Both the position numbers and the translations under genes were made by a program. A stretch of DNA of 56,634 nucleotides, taken from assembly GCA_947167965.1 (NCBI GenBank), contig CAMVJW010000005.1, forward strand, positions 1 through 56,634, written 5' to 3'. This document shows, in pieces, positions 34,010 through 44,050 of this stretch (its first letter is position 1; each line of letters begins with the position of its first letter). The notes beneath the pieces are model-generated. The model was given only the letters and a program-made list of their open reading frames with translations. It made no database searches and was not told the origin of the DNA. The stretch comes from an uncultured Clostridia bacterium. GTDB lineage: Bacteria; Bacillota; Clostridia; TANB77; CAG-508.

Positions 34010-34765
34010 ATGGTAAAACAAACAGCAGGACGTGATCAATTAGGAAACTTTGCAGAAAAGTTTGCAGAACTAAATGATGATGTATTATTCGGAGAAGTAT
34101 GGTCAAGAGAAGATAAGTTATCTTTAAGAGATAGAAGTTTAGTAACAATATGTGTTTTTATTGGTAAAGGATTAGTTGATAATTCATTAAAATACCATAT
34201 ATTAAATGCAAAAAAGAATGGTATTACACTATCAGAAATTGCGGAAATAGTAACACATGCTGCATTTTATGCTGGATGGCCAAATGCATGGGCAGTTTTT
34301 AATATTATAAAAGAGGTATATGCAGAAGAAATACAAAATATTAACAAAGATAAAGGCACAACTCATGGAGGTGCATTTGGAATGGGAGATCTAAATGTTA
34401 ATTATGCAAAATATTTTATTGGAAACTCATATTTAAAGATGTTAGGTAAAACAGAGTCTAGAGTTAGTTTTGCAAATGTAACTTTTGAGCCAGGATGTAG
34501 AAATAATTGGCATATACATCATGCAAGTAAAGGAGGAGGACAGGTTTTAATTTGTGTTGAAGGAGAAGGATGGTATCAAGAAGAAGGGAAAGAAGCACAA
34601 AGCTTAAAAACAGGAGATATAATTGTAATTCCTGCAAATGTAAAACATTGGCATGGAGCAAAAAAAGATACATGGTTTAGTCATATTGCAGTTGAAATAC
34701 CTGGAAGTGATGCATCAAATGAATGGTGTGAGCCTATAATTGATGAAGAATATAATAAATTATAA
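34010..34765 (+). CDS. Carboxymuconolactone decarboxylase-like / cupin fusion
   Basis: 251 aa. Residues 1-105 are a CMD (AhpD-like) domain (LSLRDRSLVTICVFIGKG, EIVTHAAFYAGWPNAW) without the CxxC pair of AhpD, so not a thiol peroxidase. Residues 135-245 are a cupin with metal ligands in WHIHHASKGGGQVLICVEGEG and VKHWHGAKKD. Such CMD-cupin fusions are common in anaerobes beside flavodoxin and reductase genes, and their reaction is not established. ATG with AAAAGGAGA. 116 bp after the aldo/keto reductase. Confidence 0.9.
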   Translation: MVKQTAGRDQLGNFAEKFAELNDDVLFGEVWSREDKLSLRDRSLVTICVFIGKGLVDNSLKYHILNAKKNGITLSEIAEIVTHAAFYAGWPNAWAVFNIIKEVYAEEIQNINKDKGTTHGGAFGMGDLNVNYAKYFIGNSYLKMLGKTESRVSFANVTFEPGCRNNWHIHHASKGGGQVLICVEGEGWYQEEGKEAQSLKTGDIIVIPANVKHWHGAKKDTWFSHIAVEIPGSDASNEWCEPIIDEEYNKL

Positions 34766-34851
34766 GATAAATAAATATTTGAAATTAAATATTTGAAATT
34801 AAAACCATTTAGTGATATAAAAAATATATAAATAGAAATGGAGGATTTGTT

Positions 34852-35418
34852 ATGAGAAAGAATATAAAAACAACAGAGGCAATATTTCCAATGCCAGTAT
34901 TAATGATAGCAACATACAATGAAGATGGAAGTATTGATGTAATGAATGCTGCATGGGGAACAATGTTATCAAGAAATCAGGTTATATTAAACTTAACAGA
35001 ATCACATAAGACTGTTAAGAATATTAAGAAAAGAAAAGCATTTACTATTAGTATTGCAGATAGCAAACATGTAGTTGAAGCAGATTATTTTGGAATAGTT
35101 TCAGGAAATAATACACAAAACAAATTTGAAAATAGTGGATTAACTGCAACAAAATCTGAAAATGTAGATGCACCTATAATAAATGAATTTCCAATTTGCA
35201 TGGAATGTGAATTTATCGAATATCAAGATGATGAATATGGTGCAGGGGTTATTGGAAAAGTAGTAAATGTAACTGCTGATGAAAAGGTTATGAATGGGGA
35301 AAATGTGGATATAAATTTAGTAGATGCTATAGCTTTTGATCCATATACTCATGGATATTACAAAGTAAATGAAAGAGTTGGCGAAGCTTTTAAAGATGGT
35401 TCACAATTAAAAAAATAG
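34852..35418 (+). CDS. Flavin reductase-like protein
   Basis: 188 aa FMN-binding split-barrel protein: PMPVLMIATYNEDGSIDVMNAAWGTMLS, VILNLTESHKTVKNI, KAFTISIAD and the GIVSGNN segment are the family's flavin-contact pattern. Uses NAD(P)H to reduce or transfer FMN. It follows the CMD-cupin gene by about 86 bp and fits a redox stress cluster. ATG with ATGGAGG upstream. Complete length. Confidence 0.92.
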   Translation: MRKNIKTTEAIFPMPVLMIATYNEDGSIDVMNAAWGTMLSRNQVILNLTESHKTVKNIKKRKAFTISIADSKHVVEADYFGIVSGNNTQNKFENSGLTATKSENVDAPIINEFPICMECEFIEYQDDEYGAGVIGKVVNVTADEKVMNGENVDINLVDAIAFDPYTHGYYKVNERVGEAFKDGSQLKK

Positions 35419-35452
35419 TTTAAACATTTGAGCTAGTGGTAATAAAGATTAA

Positions 35453-35481
35453 TTGCAAAATATAGAAAAATAAAGTATAAT
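35453..35481 (+). promoter_or_regulatory. Sigma-70 type promoter before the DUF2797 gene
   Basis: TTGCAA (35453-35458), 17 bp, TATAAT (35476-35481), 23 bp before the start codon. Confidence 0.65.
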
Positions 35482-35504
35482 TTAATACATTAAAAAGGAA
35501 AAAT

Positions 35505-36398
35505 ATGGAAAAAAAACAATTCTTAGGAATAAAATGGATGAATAATAAACCTGAAATGTTACTTTATGATAATAAATTGAAAAAGTTCGAATCTAAAGAA
35601 TGTAAAGGTAGTATTAGTATACAAAAAACAGATGAAAAAAGATGCCGTGGTTATTATGATTTAGAAATAAAAAAAAATGTTCCTTGTAGAAATTATATAG
35701 ATTTAAGTAATACTAATTTTTCACAATGTGTAGAATGCCAAAAAAATTCGGGATTTGATTTATGTTTGGGATGTACGGGAGAAAATTGTAGAACTAGTAG
35801 CGAAAAGGCAAAGAAATTTTGCAATGAAGAACATTATGTGTATTTAGCATATTTTGCAAATGATAAATTCAAGGTAGGAACTGCTGCAAGTTACAGAAAA
35901 TATGAAAGATTGCAAGAACAAGGAGCATTGTTCTCAATATTTTTAGCAAAAGTTCCAAATGGAAGAATAGCAAGAAAGATAGAAAGTGAAGTTTCAAAAT
36001 TAGGAATTACAACAAAAGTAAATACATCATATAAAATGAATAATTTTGTGATAGATAAAAATCAAGATGAAATAAATCAAATTCTAGCTGAAGAATATAA
36101 AATGATATATGAGAAAATAGGTATAGAAAACAAAAAATATTTTATTAAGCCAGAATATAATAATTATACTGAAATATCTAATAAAGTTAAAAATGACTTA
36201 ATTGAAGAAGGTGGACAATTAGATTTATTTGGTGGAATAAATAAATCAGAATATAAGGAATATGAGAAAATATTAAAACCTAATACTATTGATGGAGATA
36301 TAAAAGCAGTAGTAGGAAGCTTAATTTTAATTAATAAGGATAATAAATACTCAGTAGTAAATATGAAAAATTTAGAAGGTTGGGTAATAAATATATAA
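35505..36398 (+). CDS. DUF2797 family Cys-rich protein
   Basis: 297 aa. A treble-clef-like Cys cluster (PCRNY, FSQCVECQ, LCLGCTGENC, residues about 65-105) is followed by the DUF2797 core YVYLAYFANDKFKVGTAASYRKYERLQEQGA, a GIY-YIG-like beta-hairpin fold region, and a helical tail ending in a small beta domain. The metal site suggests zinc binding and nucleic acid contact; the function is unproven. It has its own promoter 23 bp upstream of ATG. Confidence 0.86.
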   Translation: MEKKQFLGIKWMNNKPEMLLYDNKLKKFESKECKGSISIQKTDEKRCRGYYDLEIKKNVPCRNYIDLSNTNFSQCVECQKNSGFDLCLGCTGENCRTSSEKAKKFCNEEHYVYLAYFANDKFKVGTAASYRKYERLQEQGALFSIFLAKVPNGRIARKIESEVSKLGITTKVNTSYKMNNFVIDKNQDEINQILAEEYKMIYEKIGIENKKYFIKPEYNNYTEISNKVKNDLIEEGGQLDLFGGINKSEYKEYEKILKPNTIDGDIKAVVGSLILINKDNKYSVVNMKNLEGWVINI

Positions 36399-36428
36399 GA
36401 GAAAACTAGTATAAAGATAAAGAATGTC

Positions 36429-36460
36429 AAGACTTACAAATTATTTAGTAAGTCTTTTTT
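36429..36460 (+). terminator. Terminator after DUF2797
   Basis: AAGACTTAC pairs with GTAAGTCTT around a 10-nt loop, followed by TTTT. Confidence 0.85.
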
Positions 36461-36550
36461 AATTTGAAAAAAGTTGAAAAAAATGATATATTGATATTAA
36501 AATTTTAAGAATTAAATAAATACTTAACTAAAGAGCAAAGGAGATAAAAT

Positions 36551-36739
36551 ATGGGAATATTTGATATTTTATTAGGAAATAGCTCAGATAATATATTTCA
36601 AATAGGGGATAGAGTTATGGTAAAATATAGAGAACAAGAAGGATATATTATAGATAAAGAAGGTAGTTTATATACAGTATCTATCAATGATGGAGAAATG
36701 GTTGATTCTTATGAAGCAACTGATTTAGAAAAAATATAA
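36551..36739 (+). CDS. Small hypothetical protein (SH3-like)
   Basis: 62 aa: MGIFDILLGNSSD then QIGDRVMVKYREQEGYIIDKEGSLYTVSI, a beta-rich KOW/SH3-like barrel pattern. ATG with AAAGGAGA 6 bp upstream, so a real gene is likely despite its size. It starts 90 bp after the terminator and is followed by the tandem GNAT gene. Function unknown. Confidence 0.7.
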   Translation: MGIFDILLGNSSDNIFQIGDRVMVKYREQEGYIIDKEGSLYTVSINDGEMVDSYEATDLEKI

Positions 36740-36753
36740 TAAAATATTTTTAA

Positions 36754-37824
<1,071 letters not shown>

Positions 37825-37904
37825 TTAGTAAAGATAAATAAAAATAGTAATAGAATTATCTATTATTATGTATTCACTAGAAATAATTTATAGAGGTGAT
37901 TGTT

Positions 37905-38300
37905 TTGAAAGTATTAAGCTTAACAGAACCATATGCAACATTAATAAAAAATGGAATTAAGACAATAGAAACTAGGAGTTGGAAAACAAATTATAGAGGA
38001 AAACTATACATACATGCTAGTTCAACCAAAATACCTAAGGAATATAAGAATAACAAAGAATTAATGTCATTAGTTGATATAAATGATTTAAATTATGGAA
38101 ATATTATATGTTCGTGTGAATTAGTTGATTGTGTTGAAATGACAGATGAATTTGTAAATAATGTGAAGAATAAAAATAAAAATGAGTACATAACAGGGAT
38201 TTATTCCAATGGTAGATATGCTTGGATATTAAAAAACATTGAAGTATTAGCCAATCCAATTAAAGCAAAAGGACATCTTGGGATTTGGAACTACAGTTAG
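37905..38300 (+). CDS. ASCH domain protein
   Basis: 131 aa from TTG 37905 (AGAGGTGA at good spacing; a GTG at 37896 lies in that site). ASCH pattern: MKVLSLTEPYATLIKNGIK, ETRSW, YRGKLYIHAS, and the late KAKGHLGIWNY. ASCH domains are RNA-binding, related to PUA, and some have nuclease or amidohydrolase activity on modified nucleosides. Intact. Partner unknown. Confidence 0.9.
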   Translation: MKVLSLTEPYATLIKNGIKTIETRSWKTNYRGKLYIHASSTKIPKEYKNNKELMSLVDINDLNYGNIICSCELVDCVEMTDEFVNNVKNKNKNEYITGIYSNGRYAWILKNIEVLANPIKAKGHLGIWNYS

Positions 38301-38408
38301 ATAAAATACATGTGTGTAAAATAAATATTTATTGAATAATGAAAACAGATTAAAAATAATATAAGAATAAATTATAGTAAAATTAAAGTACGATGAAGAG
38401 AGGAAAAA

Positions 38409-38894
38409 ATGATAATAGTTATAGAAAGTATAATTTTATGTGCAATACTTACTGCAATGGTTTTTGTAATATCAAGAGAACCAATTAAAACCTTGTATAA
38501 TTATCCGCCTGAAATTCAAAATAGAGTAAAGAAATTAGATGAGTATAAAGACAAAATTCCAACACAAGAAAACAAAATAATTGTAAAAGTATTTGCTTCA
38601 ATATTATTTTTAGTAATTATATGTGTGGTATTAAGATATATAAATGGATACACAACATTTATTAAAAGCTTTGGATATGGATTTTTATTATGGACAATAG
38701 TTAATTTATATGATGCTATAGTTTTAGATATTATATGGTTTTGCCATGACAAACATTTTATATTTAAAGGAACAGAAGATATGATAAAAGAATATCATAA
38801 TTACTGGTTTCATATTAAAGGATTTTTTATTGGAGAATTATTAGCAGTAGTTATTTGTGGACTTTCAGGAATTATTATTCAATTTGTCTTATAA
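38409..38894 (+). CDS. Integral membrane protein, uncharacterised
   Basis: 161 aa with an N-terminal helix, a cytoplasmic loop with PPEIQNRVKKLDEY, and three more helices near residues 62, 85 and 140. The middle has LLWTIVNLYDAIVLDIIWFCHDKHF, a pattern I have seen in uncharacterised Clostridia membrane proteins. ATG with AGAGAGGAAAA. No active site can be named. Confidence 0.75.
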   Translation: MIIVIESIILCAILTAMVFVISREPIKTLYNYPPEIQNRVKKLDEYKDKIPTQENKIIVKVFASILFLVIICVVLRYINGYTTFIKSFGYGFLLWTIVNLYDAIVLDIIWFCHDKHFIFKGTEDMIKEYHNYWFHIKGFFIGELLAVVICGLSGIIIQFVL

Positions 38895-38922
38895 ACATTA
38901 AAGATATAATTATACTAATATA

Positions 38923-38958
38923 AAAAACGTTATTGAAAAATAAATCAATAACGTTTTT
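38923..38958. terminator. Bidirectional terminator between membrane protein and mgtA
   Basis: A perfect 14-bp stem (AAAAACGTTATTGA with TCAATAACGTTTTT) around an 8-nt loop, usable from both directions. Confidence 0.9.
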
Positions 38959-38979
38959 AACATTTATTAAATATAATTA

Positions 38980-41595
38980 TTAAATCCACTCACCATATTT
39001 TTTGATATAAATCTTCTTAGCAAAAATAGCAAAGAAACAATATAAAACTGGTACTCCAAATATAATTGACATATATGGTAATGGAATTGGAACCAATCCA
39101 ATAATTCGTCCTATCCATGTGAAAGGTACTAAAACTCCAAGTAGTATTAGAAGTATAGATGAAAGATATACAGGCTTACTTGCATTACTTTCTTTAAAAG
39201 GCTTTTTAGCAGTTCTAATAATATGCATTCCAAGTAAATTAGAAACAATACTATAAGTAAACCAAATAGTTTGGAATAAAGCAACTTCTCTTAATCTAAA
39301 TACAAACCATAAAAATGCAAATACAACCAAGTCAAATGCTGAGCTTAGAGGGCCCATAAATAACATGAAATTTTTAATTCCTTTTAAATTAAAAGTTCTA
39401 GGCTTTCTTAAATATTCTTTATCTACATTATCTAATGGAAGAGTTAATTGACCAAAGTCATAAAGTAAACCTTCTACTAATAATTGAATTGGAGTTTCTG
39501 GTAAAAATGGAAGTAAAACACTTGCAATTATTACAGACATAACTTCTCCAAAGTTAAAGCTTGTTGCCATTTTTATATATTTCATAAGGTTTCCAAAAGT
39601 TTTTCTACCCTCTTCAACACCATCTAATAATACATGTAAATCTTTTTCTAATAGGATTATATCAGCAGATTCTTTTGCAATATCTACAGCAGTATCTACA
39701 GAAATACCAACATCTGAATTTGTAAGTGATGGGGCATCATTGATTCCATCTCCCATATAACCTACTGTATTTCCTGTACTTTTTAAAAGCCTTACAATTC
39801 TTGCTTTTTCAATAGGTGAAAGTTTAACAAAAACATTATTATGTTTTAATAGTTTTATAACACCAGCATCCTCAAGATTTTCTATTTGGCTTCCTTCTAT
39901 AATACTTTGTGTATTAATTCCAACTTTTTTACAAATACATTGAGTGACTTCTAAATTATCACCTGTTAAAACAATTACTCTTATTCCAGATTTATTAAGC
40001 CTCTCAATAGCAGATTTTGCAGATTCTTTTGGGGGATCCAAAAATCCAATAAAACCTAAAAGAACCATTTCTTTTTCATCTGAAACATCAAAAATGTTTG
40101 TATCTCTAACATTATTCTTTTGACAAACAGCAATAACTCTAAAACCATCTTTATTTAATTTTTTTGATATTTGTTTAATATTTTCTTTAATTGCATTAGT
40201 GATTGGAGAAACTTTTCCTTTATAATCTACCATAGTACAAAGAGATAAAATTTCTTCAACTGCACCTTTTGTAATCATTTGCTTCTTTTGACCATCTGTT
40301 ACAATTACAGATAAACGTCTACGTGTAAAATCAAAAGGAATTTCATCAACTAACTTGTATTTATCAATATATTGTGACATATCATTTTCTAGAGCTCTAT
40401 TTACAACAGCTTCATCGATATTTCCTCTTAATCCTGTTTGAAAATATGAGTTTAAAAATGCATGTTTTAGTATACGAGTATCTTCATTACCATTAATATC
40501 TAGGTATTTTTCAAGTACAATTTTATCTTCAGTTAGAGTACCTGTTTTATCTGTACAAAGAATATTCATTCCACCAAAGCTTTGAATAGAATCTAATTTT
40601 TTTACAATGGTTTTCTTTTTTGACATCTTAACTGCGCCTTTAGATAAACTTGATGAAAGAATAACTGGAAGAAGTAGAGGAGTAATACAAATTGCAATTG
40701 CAACTGCAAAAGTAAAGGCTGTAACAGGGGCATGTTTCCATGCATTTAATAAAAATACAATTGGTGTAAGAACAATCATAAACTTTATTAAAAGTTTACT
40801 AATCCCTTCAATTCCTTCTTGAAAAGTAGATTTTGGCTTAGAACTTGAAAGTGTACGTGCAATTTTTCCAAAATATGTGTTATCAGCAGTTTTTATAACC
40901 GCACATTTTCCAGAACCACTTATTACATTTGTACCCATAAAACAAATTGTATCTAAATCAGAAATACTATTTATATCTTTTTGAGTTAAATCTGTATATG
41001 ATAGCTTTCTAACTGCATCAGATTCTCCAGTTAATGAAGATTGTCCAACATAAATATCTTTTGATTCTAAAACTCTTAAATCAGCAGGGACCATACTTCC
41101 GGCAGATAATTTAACAATATCACCTAAAACAACCTCTTTAATTGGAATCTGAATCTCTTTATTATCTCTTATAACTGTAGTTGTAGTTTTTACTAATTCT
41201 TTCAGTTTTTCTGCAGCTTTATTAGATTTAAATTCTTCAAAAAACTCCAAAAAAGTACTTACAGTAACTAAAACAAAAATAACTATAATATTTGCATAAC
41301 TTGGAGTTTCAGGCAAATATACATCAGTATAAAACAGTATTGCAACTATTCCAAGTAGAATACTATTAAATGGACTAAATAAACTTTCTAAAAAAAAGTT
41401 ATACCATCTTTTAGGCTTATTACCACTAACTTCATTTGTTCCATATTGCTGAAGTCTTTTTTCAGCTTCAATAGAAGATAGACCATTCATATCTATATTA
41501 TATTCTTGTAAGAAATCTTCTTTTGAAAGAGTACATTCTTTTCCATATAAACTTTCAATATTTTCTTCTTTTTTATTATTAGTTTTATTTGACAT
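38980..41595 (-). CDS. mgtA: Magnesium-translocating P-type ATPase
   Basis: 871 aa P-type ATPase of the P3B (MgtA) type. Seen: TGES actuator loop (VGQSSLTGESDAV), the phosphorylation site DKTGTLT, KGAVEE nucleotide-binding region, LTGDNLEVT, and GDGINDAPSL. PLLLPVILSSSLSKGAVKMSKK is the membrane-linked stretch typical of Mg ATPases. Ten helices are expected, with the usual 2-4 then 6 arrangement. It moves magnesium into the cell using ATP. Its start lies divergent to a Nudix gene with 230 bp between. I see no M-box riboswitch in this leader. Terminates at the shared stem at 38923-38958. Confidence 0.92.
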   Translation of the reverse strand: MSNKTNNKKEENIESLYGKECTLSKEDFLQEYNIDMNGLSSIEAEKRLQQYGTNEVSGNKPKRWYNFFLESLFSPFNSILLGIVAILFYTDVYLPETPSYANIIVIFVLVTVSTFLEFFEEFKSNKAAEKLKELVKTTTTVIRDNKEIQIPIKEVVLGDIVKLSAGSMVPADLRVLESKDIYVGQSSLTGESDAVRKLSYTDLTQKDINSISDLDTICFMGTNVISGSGKCAVIKTADNTYFGKIARTLSSSKPKSTFQEGIEGISKLLIKFMIVLTPIVFLLNAWKHAPVTAFTFAVAIAICITPLLLPVILSSSLSKGAVKMSKKKTIVKKLDSIQSFGGMNILCTDKTGTLTEDKIVLEKYLDINGNEDTRILKHAFLNSYFQTGLRGNIDEAVVNRALENDMSQYIDKYKLVDEIPFDFTRRRLSVIVTDGQKKQMITKGAVEEILSLCTMVDYKGKVSPITNAIKENIKQISKKLNKDGFRVIAVCQKNNVRDTNIFDVSDEKEMVLLGFIGFLDPPKESAKSAIERLNKSGIRVIVLTGDNLEVTQCICKKVGINTQSIIEGSQIENLEDAGVIKLLKHNNVFVKLSPIEKARIVRLLKSTGNTVGYMGDGINDAPSLTNSDVGISVDTAVDIAKESADIILLEKDLHVLLDGVEEGRKTFGNLMKYIKMATSFNFGEVMSVIIASVLLPFLPETPIQLLVEGLLYDFGQLTLPLDNVDKEYLRKPRTFNLKGIKNFMLFMGPLSSAFDLVVFAFLWFVFRLREVALFQTIWFTYSIVSNLLGMHIIRTAKKPFKESNASKPVYLSSILLILLGVLVPFTWIGRIIGLVPIPLPYMSIIFGVPVLYCFFAIFAKKIYIKKYGEWI

Positions 41596-41825
41596 TTACA
41601 ACATCTCCAATATTAGTGTTTTATTATTTTTATAAATTATACCAAATTTAATTATAGTTATTTAATATTTAAAAATCAAGTGGAAAATGAGGAAGGAGAG
41701 TTTTTTTTTGTTTTTAGAAATAAACTAATAGAAAAAATCAAATTTGATTTAAAGATTTTCTTTTATATATCAACATATTATGATATAATTGTGGAAAATC
41801 ATAATAAATAATAATAGGAGAAAAT

Positions 41826-42304
41826 ATGAATAAACCAATAAGAAAAGCTACAAGATGTTTTATTTTAGATAAAAACAAAGTGTTAGTTATAAAGTATAAT
41901 GAACCAAATAGAAAAGCAGGATGGTATGACATACCTGGAGGAAAATTGAAGAGGGTGAAACTCCTGTTCAAACAGCAATTAGAGAAGTTGCCGAAGAAAC
42001 AACTTTAAAAATTGACAAACTAGAGAGAAAAGGAAAATTAATCGTTGAATATCCAAACAGAATATTTGATTATGAAGTATTTGTTGCTAAAGAGTTTGAT
42101 GGGATTCCTGCTGAATTACAAGAAAATTCTTCAAGATGGATTGAAATTGATGAGTTGCTATCTAAAAATAATATTTTTTCTTGTATTCAATTACTAAGTG
42201 AAAAATATATCAATTACTTAAAAGATGAAAATTCAGATTTTAAAATACATATTTATGTGGATAATGATGAAAATATTGAAAATATTCAAGTAGGAGGTAT
42301 TTAA
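41826..42304 (+). pseudogene. Nudix hydrolase, split by a one-base deletion
   Basis: The frame from ATG 41826 reads RKATRCFILDKNKVLVIKY to YDIPGGK and then goes wrong. The rest is open in another frame as IEEGETPVQTAIREVAEETTL, an almost perfect Nudix box (Gly of the last position is Thr), then a C-terminal beta part to 42304. Adding one A in the GGAAAATTG run near 41945 restores a protein of about 159 aa. Nudix enzymes hydrolyse nucleoside diphosphate compounds. It is probably working if this is a homopolymer error, otherwise dead. The next gene starts 3 bp later, at TTG 42307. Confidence 0.87.
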
Positions 42305-42306
42305 AA

Positions 42307-42792
42307 TTGAAAAAAGCTATTGTTTATTATTCGATGTCAGGGAACACAGAATTTGTTGCAAAAAAAATATCAGAAAAAATAGATGCAGATTTAATTAAGA
42401 TTCAACCAAAAAAGGAATATCCAAATAAAGGACTGAAGAAATTCCTTTGGGGAGGAAAAAGTGCTGTAATGGCAGAGACACCTGAGTTAGAACAATATGA
42501 ATTCGATTCTGAAAAATATGATTGTATAATATTTGGAACCCCAGTATGGGCAAGTTCATTTACTCCACCAATTAGAACATTTATAAAAGAAAATAAAGAA
42601 AAAATAAAAGAAAAGAAAATAGCAGTATACATGTGCTTTATGGGTGGAGGAGCAGATAAAGCACTTATGAAATTAAAAAAAGTGTTGGATATTAATGATT
42701 TTACTGCTGAACTTATATTAATAGATCCTAAAGAAAAAAACTCACCTGAAAAGGAAAAACAAATTGAAGAATTCTGTGAAAAACTAATATAA
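42307..42792 (+). CDS. Flavodoxin
   Basis: 161 aa with a typical FMN phosphate loop, YYSMSGNTEFVAK, the FGTPVWASSFTPPI flavin contact and a YMCFMGGGADKALM segment. Start TTG 42307, preceded by AGGAGG at 7-bp spacing that overlaps the end of the Nudix reading frame, so the two genes form a transcript. Electron carrier. Length is normal for long-chain flavodoxins. Confidence 0.92.
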   Translation: MKKAIVYYSMSGNTEFVAKKISEKIDADLIKIQPKKEYPNKGLKKFLWGGKSAVMAETPELEQYEFDSEKYDCIIFGTPVWASSFTPPIRTFIKENKEKIKEKKIAVYMCFMGGGADKALMKLKKVLDINDFTAELILIDPKEKNSPEKEKQIEEFCEKLI

Positions 42793-42842
42793 TTAACAAG
42801 AACATAATATTTAAAAATACGTATATGTTGGTGGTGTATAAA

Positions 42843-43199
42843 TTGAGAAAAGAAATAGAAAAATATATAAATGAAAATTATAATGCATTACAAGAGTATC
42901 CTTGGGAAAAATCTCCGAACCTTACAACATTTAAACATGTAAATAATAAAAAATGGTTTGCACTTGTTGCAGATATTCCATATGAAAAGCTACAAATAAA
43001 TAAAGATGGGGTAGTTGATTTTATAAATTTAAAAAATATTCCAGAAATGATAGGAAGTTTAAGAAAAGAAAAAGGAATACTACCTGCATATCATATGAAC
43101 AAAGAACATTGGATTACAGTGTTACTTGATGGTTCAGTAGAAAAGCAAAAAATATATGACTTAATTGAAATAAGTTATGATTTAACTAGAAAAAAATAA
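42843..43199 (+). CDS. MmcQ/YjbR family protein
   Basis: 118 aa from TTG 42843, chosen because GGTGGTG precedes it; an ATG at 42825 adds six residues with no ribosome binding site. Family pattern: INENYNALQEYPW, NNKKWFALVADIPYEKL, PEMIGSLRKEKGILPAYHMNKEHWITVLL. MmcQ/YjbR proteins have a DNA-binding-like fold, mostly without known function. Follows the flavodoxin after 50 bp. Confidence 0.92.
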   Translation: MRKEIEKYINENYNALQEYPWEKSPNLTTFKHVNNKKWFALVADIPYEKLQINKDGVVDFINLKNIPEMIGSLRKEKGILPAYHMNKEHWITVLLDGSVEKQKIYDLIEISYDLTRKK

Positions 43200-43226
43200 A
43201 TATAAAAAAAGAAAGAGAAAAAGAAA

Positions 43227-44012
43227 ATGATTGATTTACAAAAAGCACAGGTTGCGTTTAAAGAATTCATAGAAGGTTTTAATAATCAAGATGATTTAGG
43301 ATTTAATTTAAAAGTAGTTCATACAATGTATGTTGTAAAGAATGCAAAATATATATCTGAACAGATGAATCTTTCAAAAGAAGATATTGATTTAGCACAA
43401 TTAATTGCATATCTACATGATATTGGTAGATTTGTAGAATTAAAAACTTTTAAGGGATTTGAGAGTGTAAAAAATGATCATGCACTTTGTGGATCAAAAA
43501 TTTTATTTGAAGATAATCATATTCGCGATTTTATTTTAGATGATTCATATGACAGTATAATAAAAAAAGCTATAGAAAATCATAATAAACTAAAAATTGA
43601 ACCAGGTCTAACAGAAAGAGAACTATTACATGCAAAAATAATAAGAGATGCTGACAAACTAGATAATTTTAGAGTCAATAGAGATGAAAGAATTGAAGAA
43701 CTTTCTCCAGGAAAAATATCTAAAATAGATGAGCTAAATAATTCATTAATTTCAGATAAAGTTTATGAAAGTGTTTTAAAAAATGAATGTGTTGATGTTC
43801 ATGATAGAGTTTATCCACTTGATTATTGGATATGTTTGCTAGCTTATGTATTTGATATAAACTTTAAAGAAACATTTGAAGTAATTAAAGAAAATAATTA
43901 TATAAATGTTTTAGTGGATAAATTTAATTATTCAAATGAAGAAACTTTAGAAAAAATGGAAAATATAAGAAATATAATCAATGATTATATTGAAATAAAA
44001 ATAGGCAGATAA
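43227..44012 (+). CDS. HD domain metal-dependent phosphohydrolase
   Basis: 261 aa. The HD motif series is complete: His in VVHTMYVV (about residue 32), HD in AYLHDIGRF (about 71), His in AIENHNKLK, Asp in RDADKLDNF (about 146). This is a phosphohydrolase of the wider HD superfamily, substrate unknown (nucleotides are common). Start ATG with AAGAGAAAAAGAAA, a weak site. Next to MmcQ and a methyltransferase. Confidence 0.88.
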   Translation: MIDLQKAQVAFKEFIEGFNNQDDLGFNLKVVHTMYVVKNAKYISEQMNLSKEDIDLAQLIAYLHDIGRFVELKTFKGFESVKNDHALCGSKILFEDNHIRDFILDDSYDSIIKKAIENHNKLKIEPGLTERELLHAKIIRDADKLDNFRVNRDERIEELSPGKISKIDELNNSLISDKVYESVLKNECVDVHDRVYPLDYWICLLAYVFDINFKETFEVIKENNYINVLVDKFNYSNEETLEKMENIRNIINDYIEIKIGR

Positions 44013-44050
44013 AAAGAAAAATGAGGATTGTAAATAGGAGGTCATAATAA

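Noticed and set aside
41596..41825. M-box magnesium riboswitch upstream of mgtA
   Set aside because: The leader is uniformly AT-rich with no conserved M-box core that I can recognise on the minus strand; control may be by other means.
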